A DNA stretch of 6,132 nt, from positions 1 to 6,132 of the forward strand of contig JAEURE010000176.1 of assembly GCA_016789485.1 (NCBI GenBank), read 5' to 3'. The stretch is from Anaerolineales bacterium. GTDB taxonomy: Bacteria; Chloroflexota; Anaerolineae; Anaerolineales; Villigracilaceae. The notes beneath the pieces were generated by a model. It searched no databases, was not told the origin of the DNA, and was given only the letters and a program-made list of their open reading frames with translations. Position 1 is the first letter of the stretch. Each line of letters opens with the position of its first letter. Of the stretch, positions 1 to 4,771 are shown piece after piece. The translations under genes were made by a program, and so were the position numbers.

Positions 1-483
1 TTTTTGTACAAGTTCGGGAGCGGGGTCGTGTCCGCCAAAGGTGAGGAAGACTTTGAATGCGCAGTCTCCTTTCCGGTCATAGAATTGAAAGCTGAGCGCC
101 TCGCGCCCGTCGGTGTGGCTGGGTTTGCGGAATGCAAATACAGATGCCAATTCCCAACTGCGGATGTGCATATCAAGTGACTTGCTTTGCACGTTGAAAA
201 AGCTGTCTGTGCTGCTGAATTTTCCAAATTGACCGAAGGCTTCAAGGGTTGTTGCGCCGTTGGAAACGATCACATGCACATTGCCCAACTCTTCAAATGC
301 GCGGATGATTTCTTCCCAACGGGCAGAATCCAACTCATGGGCAATATCGTCCTCAAGGGAGCGGATGACCTCCACTTCGGGCACTCGCATCTTTTTTGCG
401 ACCATGAGAGTCATCTGTTTTCTATCGGCATTAAATGTCTCTCGGATGGCTTCGTGGTTGATGGTCAGGTCTGTTTGCAGCAT
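1..483 (-). CDS. Heme-utilization protein, ChuX/HutX/HemS family (C-terminus beyond the left edge)
   Basis: Read on the minus strand from ATG at 483-481, the frame is open for 161 codons to the window edge, so the C-terminus is missing. An AGGAG ribosome binding site at 491-495 lies 7 bases upstream and supports this start. The N-terminal part (about residues 9-45) is helical and resembles the short alpha-helical start of ChuX/HutX. The core then shows GNVHVIV, a FFNVQSK...LDMHIRSWELASVFAF stretch (about 99-122) and SFQFYDRKGDCAFKVFLTFGG (about 133-153). These match the conserved strands of the heme-degrading/heme-carrier family, including the FxDxxGDAxxKVFL motif. Family members bind heme in the cytoplasm and help release iron or pass heme on. 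Single-domain ChuX/HutX proteins are about 165 residues, so this could be nearly complete; a two-domain HemS protein of about 340 residues is also possible. Which of these it is, and the heme ligand, cannot be decided from the visible part. It is transcribed away from the sugar genes and looks functionally unrelated to them. Confidence 0.72.
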   Translation of the reverse strand, partial: MLQTDLTINHEAIRETFNADRKQMTLMVAKKMRVPEVEVIRSLEDDIAHELDSARWEEIIRAFEELGNVHVIVSNGATTLEAFGQFGKFSSTDSFFNVQSKSLDMHIRSWELASVFAFRKPSHTDGREALSFQFYDRKGDCAFKVFLTFGGHDPAPELVQK

Positions 484-490
484 TTTACTT

Positions 491-495
491 CTCCT
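491..495 (-). promoter_or_regulatory. Ribosome binding site of the heme-utilization gene
   Basis: The minus strand reads AGGAG followed by 7 bases and ATG. This sets the start at 483 and shows that the real gene here is on the minus strand, not the overlapping plus-strand frame. Confidence 0.75.
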
Positions 496-525
496 GTCTT
501 GTGGTATGGATTTGATGATCATGCG

Positions 526-554
526 AGTATAGGGAGTTTTTTCGTCTCAATCTA
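526..554 (-). promoter_or_regulatory. Possible promoter of the heme-utilization gene
   Basis: On the minus strand a TATACT hexamer (531-526, five of six matches to TATAAT) lies about 40 bases before the start codon. The hexamer 17 bases further upstream, TAGATT (554-549), is a poor -35 element. A better -35-like TTGAGA (550-545) sits only 13 bases from the -10, which is too close. This is a candidate only. Confidence 0.3.
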
Positions 555-585
555 GGTAATTGTATGAAAATTGTCGTAATTTCAG

Positions 586-613
586 CATCAACCAGGTTTC
601 AACCTGGTTGATG
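586..613. repeat. 28-bp palindrome with perfect 13-bp arms
   Basis: The arm CATCAACCAGGTT (586-598) is followed by two bases (TC) and its exact reverse complement AACCTGGTTGATG (601-613). It lies between two divergently transcribed genes. There is no T-run on either side, so it is not a standard terminator and neither flanking gene ends here. It could be an extragenic palindromic repeat scattered in the genome, a cruciform-forming site, or a binding site for a dimeric regulator. A weaker hairpin follows at 616-633. Confidence 0.6.
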
Positions 614-615
614 AA

Positions 616-633
616 TCGCCAGTTTGAAGGCGA
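616..633. repeat. Short inverted repeat next to the 28-bp palindrome
   Basis: TCGCC (616-620) and GGCGA (629-633) can pair around an 8-base loop. It starts three bases after the large palindrome ends. Together they form a two-hairpin unit typical of some bacterial extragenic repeats. On its own a 5-bp stem is weak evidence. Confidence 0.3.
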
Positions 634-761
634 AATCTCCCGTAAGACAGAATCAAGCTCGAGATTGGGTTCGAAGCGTCAAATATTCATCTTTTGGGCG
701 GTTGGAGAGGGGATTTCCGATCCCAAAATATTAGAGAATCCAGAATCAACCTTAAAAATTA

Positions 762-790
762 TTGACATTGTATTCTTTATGTGCAATAAT
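762..790 (+). promoter_or_regulatory. Sigma70-type promoter of the LacI-family regulator gene
   Basis: A perfect -35 hexamer TTGACA (762-767) is separated by an optimal 17 bases from AATAAT (785-790), which matches five of six bases of the -10 consensus. Transcription would start near 796-798, inside the operator palindrome at 795-818. The promoter is therefore placed for repression by steric hindrance, most simply by the protein it encodes. Confidence 0.75.
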
Positions 791-794
791 CTCA

Positions 795-818
795 ATTGCC
801 GATAACGTTACCGGCAAT
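795..818. promoter_or_regulatory. Operator 1 for the LacI-family regulator (autoregulation)
   Basis: This is a 24-bp inverted repeat centred between 806 and 807, on the CG of AACGTT. Eleven of its twelve base pairs are symmetric; the one break is A802 against C811. The central CpG, flanked by symmetric half-sites, is the usual form of LacI/GalR-family operators. It begins 4 bases after the -10 element and covers the expected start of transcription. Eleven bases (TAACGTTACCG, 803-813) recur exactly in operator 2 at 1906-1916. Confidence 0.75.
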
Positions 819-854
819 GATACCGGAAAGAACCTCATTTTCAGTTGGTTCAAT

Positions 855-1871
855 ATGCCAGTCAAAAAACGCGCAATGACAATTCAGGATGTGGCAAAAA
901 CGGCAGGTGTATCTGTCTCAACCGTTTCACGTGTGTTGAACGGGAAGGTTGATGTAGCCAGAGACACTCAGGAGCGTATCCTAGAGGTGATTGCCAAGCT
1001 TGGATACACATCCAACCTCGCAGCGCGAAGTATGCGAAGTCACAGGAAGAACCTGATCGGGCTGGTAGTTCCAGACATCATGCCCTACTCCATTGAGATT
1101 CTAAAAGGTGTCAACCGGGCAATCGCAGAGTCGAAATTCGACCTCTTGGTATATACAACGGGGGACGCTCAAAAGAATGGCGCAGTTTTACATGAACAAC
1201 ATTACGTTTCCTTGCTTAGCAATTCCGTTACTGACGGTGTAATTATTGTGGCATCTGCTACGGCGGAATTCATCACAGATGCTCCTATTGTTGCAATAGA
1301 CCCCCATGTTATTAATCCAAATTATCCGTCTGTCCAGGGCATGAACTATCACGGCGCCCTGGAAGTGATGGAATACCTGTTTGGGCTTGGACATCGACGG
1401 ATAGGTTTTGTTAAAGGGCGGGAAGGAAACGTAAGTGCACAAAGGCGCTTCCTAGGATATAAGGATGCACTGGAAAAAGCCGGTATTGAATTGGATGAGA
1501 CGATCATCATTCATGGTGATTTCACCCAAAAGACCACCTATAAAAATGCTCATCCATTACTGGCTTCGGACAATCGGCCAACTGCCATCTTTGCCGCCAA
1601 TGATCAATCTGCAATTGGCGTATATCAAGCGGCGGAAGAGTTGGGAATCAATGTGCCCAATGACCTGTCCGTTGTTGGGTTCGATAATATTTCAGAAGCA
1701 AAATATCTTGGGCTTACCACGGTCGATCAGTTTCTTTCGGAAATGGGCTACATCGCCGTACAAATGCTGATTAAGTTCATTAATGATGAACCCCTGGATC
1801 TGGAAATTCACAAGATGCAGACAAAATTAGTGGTACGAACTTCCTGCCAGAGTTTGCTCCAGCCTGCCTGA
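855..1871 (+). CDS. LacI/GalR-family transcriptional regulator of the sugar-uptake genes
   Basis: This is a 338-residue protein of normal length for the family, a dimeric DNA-binding repressor that responds to a sugar. Residues 8-30 (MTIQDVAKTAGVSVSTVSRV and on) form the LacI helix-turn-helix. The hinge helix follows (about 51-63), then LIGLVVPDI opens the periplasmic-binding-protein-like sensor domain. Further family landmarks are GHRRIGFV (179-186), IFAANDQSAIG (245-255), LSVVGFDN (271-278) and the end motif TKLVVRTS (323-330). The hinge has Met60 where most members carry the leucine that wedges into the operator centre. ATG 855 is chosen because the HTH starts at the usual distance. ATG 876 (seven codons later) is possible, and neither has a clear Shine-Dalgarno. 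Starts further upstream would lie in the promoter and operator. It is the first gene in the cluster direction and has its own promoter, operator and terminator. The ligand is inferred to be xylose or a xyloside from the neighbouring xylA. Confidence 0.9.
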   Translation: MPVKKRAMTIQDVAKTAGVSVSTVSRVLNGKVDVARDTQERILEVIAKLGYTSNLAARSMRSHRKNLIGLVVPDIMPYSIEILKGVNRAIAESKFDLLVYTTGDAQKNGAVLHEQHYVSLLSNSVTDGVIIVASATAEFITDAPIVAIDPHVINPNYPSVQGMNYHGALEVMEYLFGLGHRRIGFVKGREGNVSAQRRFLGYKDALEKAGIELDETIIIHGDFTQKTTYKNAHPLLASDNRPTAIFAANDQSAIGVYQAAEELGINVPNDLSVVGFDNISEAKYLGLTTVDQFLSEMGYIAVQMLIKFINDEPLDLEIHKMQTKLVVRTSCQSLLQPA

Positions 1872-1893
1872 TTGGCGGCATGGAGTTTTTTTT
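1857..1893 (+). terminator. Intrinsic terminator overlapping the end of the LacI-family gene
   Basis: CTCCA (1857-1861) pairs with TGGAG (1881-1885), GCC (1862-1864) with GGC (1877-1879), and GCC (1866-1868) with GGC (1874-1876). T1865 and A1880 are single-base bulges and TGATT (1869-1873) is the loop. Eight T residues follow directly (1886-1893). The TGA stop codon lies in the loop, so the last four sense codons and the stop are part of the terminator. It separates the regulator transcript from the transporter genes, which implies that these have their own promoter downstream. Confidence 0.78.
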
Positions 1894-1902
1894 GCTAATT
1901 AC

Positions 1903-1916
1903 CGGTAACGTTACCG
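1903..1916. promoter_or_regulatory. Operator 2 for the LacI-family regulator, upstream of the transporter genes
   Basis: CGGTAACGTTACCG is a perfect 14-bp palindrome centred on CG. It shares TAACGTTACCG (1906-1916) exactly with operator 1 (803-813). The centres are 1103 bases apart on either side of the regulator gene. It lies 10 bases after the terminator T-run and about 320 bases before the binding-protein start. The matching sequence strongly suggests one repressor binding both sites. Whether it acts by covering a promoter, by blocking elongation or by looping to operator 1 depends on the unknown start of transcription. Confidence 0.78.
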
Positions 1917-1981
1917 AAACAGACTGTTTGGATGAGGAAAAACGGATCCAAACAACACCTAATATGGTACTGAACTCGTGC

Positions 1982-2009
1982 TTTACTCTTCGCTTGAGCA
2001 TGGGATAAG
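1982..2009 (+). promoter_or_regulatory. Candidate promoter of the transporter operon
   Basis: TTTACT (1982-1987, four of six) is 16 bases from GATAAG (2004-2009, four of six), with an extended -10 TG at 2001-2002. It is the best match I found between the terminator and the binding-protein gene, but it is mediocre. If it is used, operator 2 would sit near -105, too far for simple occlusion. A weaker alternative is TTGGCG (1872-1877) with GCTAAT (1894-1899), which would put operator 2 at the start site. Confidence 0.25.
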
Positions 2010-2070
2010 TAAGAAAAGGCATTATCAATAGAAATGTCTTTTTAGAAAAAAATCAGTCATTTTGTTTTGT

Positions 2071-2078
2071 AAGGAGGT
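2071..2078 (+). promoter_or_regulatory. Full-length Shine-Dalgarno sequence in the leader
   Basis: AAGGAGGT is a complete match to the anti-Shine-Dalgarno core, stronger than the site in front of any clear gene in this window. The only nearby start codon is ATG 2094, 15 bases after it. That is longer than the usual 5-10 bases. It lies 160 bases before the binding-protein start, so it does not serve that gene directly. Confidence 0.45.
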
Positions 2079-2093
2079 ACCAGGCACATATAC

Positions 2094-2231
2094 ATGAACA
2101 CCCTTCTAAACGTCCAAAAGCAGACGTCCGATATCAAAGCGATACCGGACGCCGCCGAGAAGAAGTCTGTTGTCCATAGCAGGGTTAAGCAGACTTCCAA
2201 CTCGAAAATATACCATACTAAAAAGGAGTAA
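2094..2231 (+). CDS. Candidate 45-codon leader ORF ahead of the sugar-binding protein gene
   Basis: From ATG 2094 an open frame of 45 codons runs to TAA at 2229-2231. The peptide is polar and basic, rich in Lys, Ser, Thr and Gln, without a signal peptide or membrane segment, and it resembles nothing I recognise. It repeats KQTSD/KQTSN, encoded by a 12-base direct repeat with one mismatch (2118-2129 and 2187-2198). Its last codons (AAA AAG GAG TAA) contain the ribosome binding site of the next gene, whose ATG lies 7 bases after the stop. That geometry suits translational coupling or leader-peptide control. Two hairpins lie inside it. A full Shine-Dalgarno is present but 15 bases away. It may equally be an open frame by chance in a structured untranslated region. 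Confidence 0.38.
   Translation: MNTLLNVQKQTSDIKAIPDAAEKKSVVHSRVKQTSNSKIYHTKKE
2125..2151 (+). promoter_or_regulatory. Leader hairpin 1 (11-bp stem with one mismatch)
   Basis: CGTCCGATATC (2125-2135) pairs with GATACCGGACG (2141-2151) around the 5-base loop AAAGC, with one A-C mismatch (2131/2145). It lies in the untranslated leader and inside the candidate leader ORF. No T-run follows, so it is not an intrinsic terminator. Possible roles are mRNA stabilisation, regulation of translation, or part of a larger folded leader. Confidence 0.5.
2162..2197 (+). promoter_or_regulatory. Leader hairpin 2 (8-10-bp stem)
   Basis: GAAGTCTG (2162-2169) is perfectly complementary to CAGACTTC (2190-2197). 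A G-U and an A-U pair can extend the stem inward, leaving a loop of about 16 bases. It ends 25 bases before the ribosome binding site of the binding-protein gene and starts 10 bases after hairpin 1. No T-run follows. Confidence 0.48.
2223..2228 (+). promoter_or_regulatory. Ribosome binding site of the sugar-binding protein gene
   Basis: AAGGAG lies 10 bases before ATG 2239. It selects that ATG over the TTG at 2170 in the same frame, which would add 23 residues in front of an otherwise normal lipoprotein signal peptide. It overlaps the last codons of the candidate leader ORF. Confidence 0.8.
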
Positions 2232-2238
2232 GAAGAAG

Positions 2239-3705
2239 ATGAAACGTTTATCTTATATTTTGTCTGTACTTGTTGCGTTGAGCATGTTGCTCGCAGCATG
2301 TGGTTCACCAGCACCAGCAGCAGTAACGGAAGCCCCCGCAACAGATGCCCCTGCAGCGGATGCAACAGATGCGCCTGCCGCAGATGCCCCCGCAGCTGAA
2401 TTGGAAGGTACTTTGAATGTGTGGGCCTTCACCAATGAAATCCGCACCATGGCGATTGCCTTCGAAGGCCGCCACCCCAAAGTGGATGTTGTTTACACAA
2501 TGATCCCGATGACCAATGGCGAATACCAGACCAAGGTAAAGGCTGCTGCCGGAACCGCTGATTCACCTGACGTCGTTGCTCTCGAAGCTGCCTTCGTAAA
2601 AGAATGGGTTGAATCCGATCTGTTGGCAGACTTGAACGATCTGCTGCCCTTGACCGAAGAACTCAAGACCTTCCCCTCCGTAGTGGAAGTTGGTTCATAT
2701 GATGGTGTGACAAAAGGCTTCTCCTATCAAGCTACTCCGGGCGCCTTCTTCTATCGCCGCAGCATTGCCAAGGAATGCCTTGGCACCGATGATCCCGCTG
2801 AAGTTCAGGCCATGGTCGCTGACCTGGATAAATTCGTCGAAACTGCTGCCAAGATCAAAGCTTGCGGCACAGGCGATTATTTCACCGTTGGTACTCCTGG
2901 TGAAATGCTCAATCCTTTCCTTGCCAACCGCGAACAACCCTGGATCGTTGACGGTGAACTCGTTATCGACCCGATGGTTGAAGAATATGTGAAGTTCGCG
3001 AAGCTCATGCGCGATAACGGCTACGAATCACAGGCTACCCAGTGGAGTGAAGGCTGGTTCGCCGGCATGAACGACACTTTGAAGGATGCCAACGGAACTC
3101 CCAAGAAAGTCTTCAGCTACTTCCTGCCCACATGGGGTCTTCCCTATGTCTTGATCCCGAACTCCAAGTCTGATACTACCGACACTGGCGGCGACTGGGC
3201 TATGATCAATGGACCAATGGCCTATCAATGGGGTGGTACGTGGGTCGGCGTTTTGGATGGCAGCCCGAACTCTGAATTAGCCAAGGAATTCGTCAAGTTT
3301 GTTGCTCTCGACGAAGAGAACCTGACCAATTGGGCTACCGGTGTGTACACCAACGAATATCTGAAAGCCATTGATCCTGAAACACCCGATGATCAAGCTC
3401 AAGCTGGCGGCGACTTCGTTTCAAGCCAGGTCGTGGTTGAGAAGATCACCAGCTCCTTCGATAATTCTGACCTCGCCAAGTTCCTCGGCGGACAGAACTC
3501 CTATGCAGCATTTGCCCAGGCTGCTCCGAGTGTCAATGGCGCTTTGTTGACTGGTTCCGATGACGCCATTCAGCGCGCCCTCAACGACCCGCTGGCAAGC
3601 TACCTCAATGGCGATATCACTGAAGCTGAAATGTATGCCCAGTGGCTGGACGCCGTTCGCAATGAGTTCCCGGATCTGGTCATCCCCGAACCCCCTGTAA
3701 AGTAA
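2239..3705 (+). CDS. Sugar-binding lipoprotein of a CUT1-type ABC importer
   Basis: This is a 488-residue extracellular solute-binding protein (family 1, MalE-like) that captures a sugar and delivers it to the two permeases encoded downstream. Residues 1-20 are a lipoprotein signal peptide (MKRL, then a hydrophobic core) with lipobox LAAC; Cys21 would be lipidated and anchor the protein to the membrane. An Ala/Pro/Thr/Asp-rich low-complexity linker follows (about 22-54). The mature fold begins at GTLNVWAF (57-64). Typical family features are NGEYQTKVKAAAGTADSPDVV (93-113) and the WGGTWVGVLDGSPNSELAKEFVKFV segment (331-355), where these proteins have an aromatic/glycine stretch followed by an N-x-E-xA-x-EF(V/I)KF helix. 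The C-terminus has the usual helix (TEAEMYAQWLDAV). Length is above the common 400-450, partly because of the linker. The substrate cannot be read from the sequence; xylose or a xylo-oligosaccharide is inferred from xylA. It follows a long structured leader and is followed by an intercistronic hairpin. Confidence 0.9.
   Translation: MKRLSYILSVLVALSMLLAACGSPAPAAVTEAPATDAPAADATDAPAADAPAAELEGTLNVWAFTNEIRTMAIAFEGRHPKVDVVYTMIPMTNGEYQTKVKAAAGTADSPDVVALEAAFVKEWVESDLLADLNDLLPLTEELKTFPSVVEVGSYDGVTKGFSYQATPGAFFYRRSIAKECLGTDDPAEVQAMVADLDKFVETAAKIKACGTGDYFTVGTPGEMLNPFLANREQPWIVDGELVIDPMVEEYVKFAKLMRDNGYESQATQWSEGWFAGMNDTLKDANGTPKKVFSYFLPTWGLPYVLIPNSKSDTTDTGGDWAMINGPMAYQWGGTWVGVLDGSPNSELAKEFVKFVALDEENLTNWATGVYTNEYLKAIDPETPDDQAQAGGDFVSSQVVVEKITSSFDNSDLAKFLGGQNSYAAFAQAAPSVNGALLTGSDDAIQRALNDPLASYLNGDITEAEMYAQWLDAVRNEFPDLVIPEPPVK
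2332..2400 (+). repeat. Low-complexity repeat encoding the Ala/Pro/Thr/Asp linker
   Basis: Short near-repeats of GC-rich codons for APATDAPAAD-type units (residues 32-54: APA TDAPAAD ATDAPAAD APAAE) form an unstructured linker between the lipid anchor and the binding domain. The units differ at wobble positions, so the protein pattern is kept more strictly than the DNA. Such linkers are common in Anaerolineae lipoproteins. The repeat also creates an artificial open frame on the minus strand. Confidence 0.75.
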
Positions 3706-3725
3706 GAACTAAATATTAATGATAT

Positions 3726-3762
3726 GTGGGTCAGTATATGGTGTTGAAATATACTGACCCAC
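3726..3762 (+). promoter_or_regulatory. Intercistronic hairpin between the binding-protein and permease genes
   Basis: GTGGGTCAGTATAT (3726-3739) is perfectly complementary to ATATACTGACCCAC (3749-3762), giving a 14-bp stem with a 9-base loop. It lies 20 bases after the binding-protein stop and 62 bases before the first permease. There is no T-run directly after it. Such stems commonly protect the 3' end of the upstream mRNA and reduce downstream expression, so that binding protein exceeds permease, as known for malE-malF. Partial termination is the alternative. Confidence 0.7.
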
Positions 3763-3824
3763 TCCTTAAAATGAGTTTATCTCTTATTCTGGTTCGTCAA
3801 GTTTTATTATTTTGAAGAGGCACC

Positions 3825-4766
3825 ATGAGTCTTTCCAAATTCAAAAGAAATTATTACGGGTATCTCTTTATTGCCCCGTTTGTCATTGGCTTTCTGATCT
3901 TTGGCCTATACCCGGTTTACAACACCCTGGCTCTTAGTTTTACGGATACCACGTTGATGACAAAGAACGCAAACTTTGTCGGTTTGAAGAATTTTGAGCG
4001 TCTTTTTGCTGACAATGTCTTCATTAACGCGGTGAAAAATACCTGGATAATCTGGATTTTGAATTTTATTCCGCAGGTTGGCATAGCCATGCTGCTTTCC
4101 ATCTGGTTTACGAATACCCGCTTAAAGATCAAAGGGGTTGGAGTTTGGCGGGCGCTTTTCTTTTTGCCAAACCTGCTGGTGCCTGCGTCGGTGGCGGCAT
4201 TATTTTTTGCATTCTTTTCCTTCTATGGACCTGTAAATCAATTCATGGTCAGGTATGGGCTGTTACCTGAAGCCATGCATTATTTGCAAAGTGTTCCTGT
4301 TACACGGGGGTTAGTGGTGTTCATCCAGTGGTGGATGTGGTTTGGACAAACAGTGATCATTGTTATGGCAGGCATGACCTCCATTCCTGTCACTTTATAT
4401 GAAGCAGCCATGGTGGATGGGGCAACCTCCTCGCAAATGTTCAGGCGTATCACGTTGCCCCTATTGAAACCCATCCTTATTTATGTGTTCGTTACCTCTT
4501 TGGTTGGCGGCATGCAGATGTTTGACATCCCGTTCCTTCTGACGGATGGAAGGGGTTCGCCAAACGCCTCGATCCAGACAAATAATATCCTCATGTATAT
4601 GAAATTCGCCAGCAGCAAGGGACATATTGGCGCAGCATCCTCCGTTGGTGTTTTGATTTTTATTATGACCAGCCTTTGCGCCCTAGGTATATTTTATTTC
4701 CTGCGCGATCGTGATAATGACGCACCAAAACGAAGCTGGTTTTCCAAAAAGAGCACAGAGAGGTAG
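3825..4766 (+). CDS. ABC sugar transporter permease, MalF/UgpA type
   Basis: This is a 313-residue inner-membrane protein, one half of the transport channel. It has about six hydrophobic segments (roughly 11-38, 73-100, 109-135, 163-188, 217-240 and 272-296). The short N-terminus followed directly by YLFIAPFVIGFLIFGLYPV is typical of UgpA/MsmF-like CUT1 permeases. The EAA loop that docks to the ATPase is complete and canonical at 193-212: E193-A-A, G199, I209 and L211-P212. The C-terminus is basic. ATG 3825 follows AAGAGG (3815-3820) with a short 4-base gap. It ends 5 bases before the second permease, whose ribosome binding site lies in its last codons, so the two are probably translationally coupled. 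No frameshift or missing motif is seen. The substrate is inferred only from context. Confidence 0.93.
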   Translation: MSLSKFKRNYYGYLFIAPFVIGFLIFGLYPVYNTLALSFTDTTLMTKNANFVGLKNFERLFADNVFINAVKNTWIIWILNFIPQVGIAMLLSIWFTNTRLKIKGVGVWRALFFLPNLLVPASVAALFFAFFSFYGPVNQFMVRYGLLPEAMHYLQSVPVTRGLVVFIQWWMWFGQTVIIVMAGMTSIPVTLYEAAMVDGATSSQMFRRITLPLLKPILIYVFVTSLVGGMQMFDIPFLLTDGRGSPNASIQTNNILMYMKFASSKGHIGAASSVGVLIFIMTSLCALGIFYFLRDRDNDAPKRSWFSKKSTER

Positions 4767-4771
4767 GCACC

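Noticed and set aside
187..555. Open frame of 122 codons on the plus strand at the left end
   Set aside because: It is antisense to the heme-utilization gene, which has a ribosome binding site and clear family motifs; the plus-strand translation looks like no protein family.
710..724. Small inverted repeat GGGAT-loop-ATCCC upstream of the regulator promoter
   Set aside because: A 5-bp stem is expected by chance in a stretch of this size and nothing else supports it.
560..805. Open frame of 81 codons on the plus strand before the regulator
   Set aside because: It runs through the palindrome, the promoter and the operator, has no ribosome binding site and gives a peptide without recognisable features.
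762..854. N-terminal extension of the regulator from the TTG at 762
   Set aside because: The TTG is part of the -35 element and the extension would be encoded by the promoter and operator; LacI-family proteins start just before the helix-turn-helix.
2170..2238. Extension of the binding protein from the TTG at 2170
   Set aside because: It would add 23 basic residues before a normal lipoprotein signal peptide; AAGGAG at 2223-2228 points to ATG 2239.
2071..2238. A known riboswitch class in the leader
   Set aside because: The hairpins do not carry core motifs of any class that I can recognise, and sugar ABC operons are not usual targets of the common metabolite riboswitches; covariance-model searching would decide.
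2253..2480. Minus-strand open frame rich in Ala/Ser/Gly
   Set aside because: It is the mirror image of the low-complexity linker of the binding protein, an artefact of GC-rich repeat codons.
3771..3815. Small open frame of 14 codons before the first permease, beginning MSLS like the permease itself
   Set aside because: There is no ribosome binding site before it and it is too short to separate from chance; the shared MSLS start is probably coincidence.
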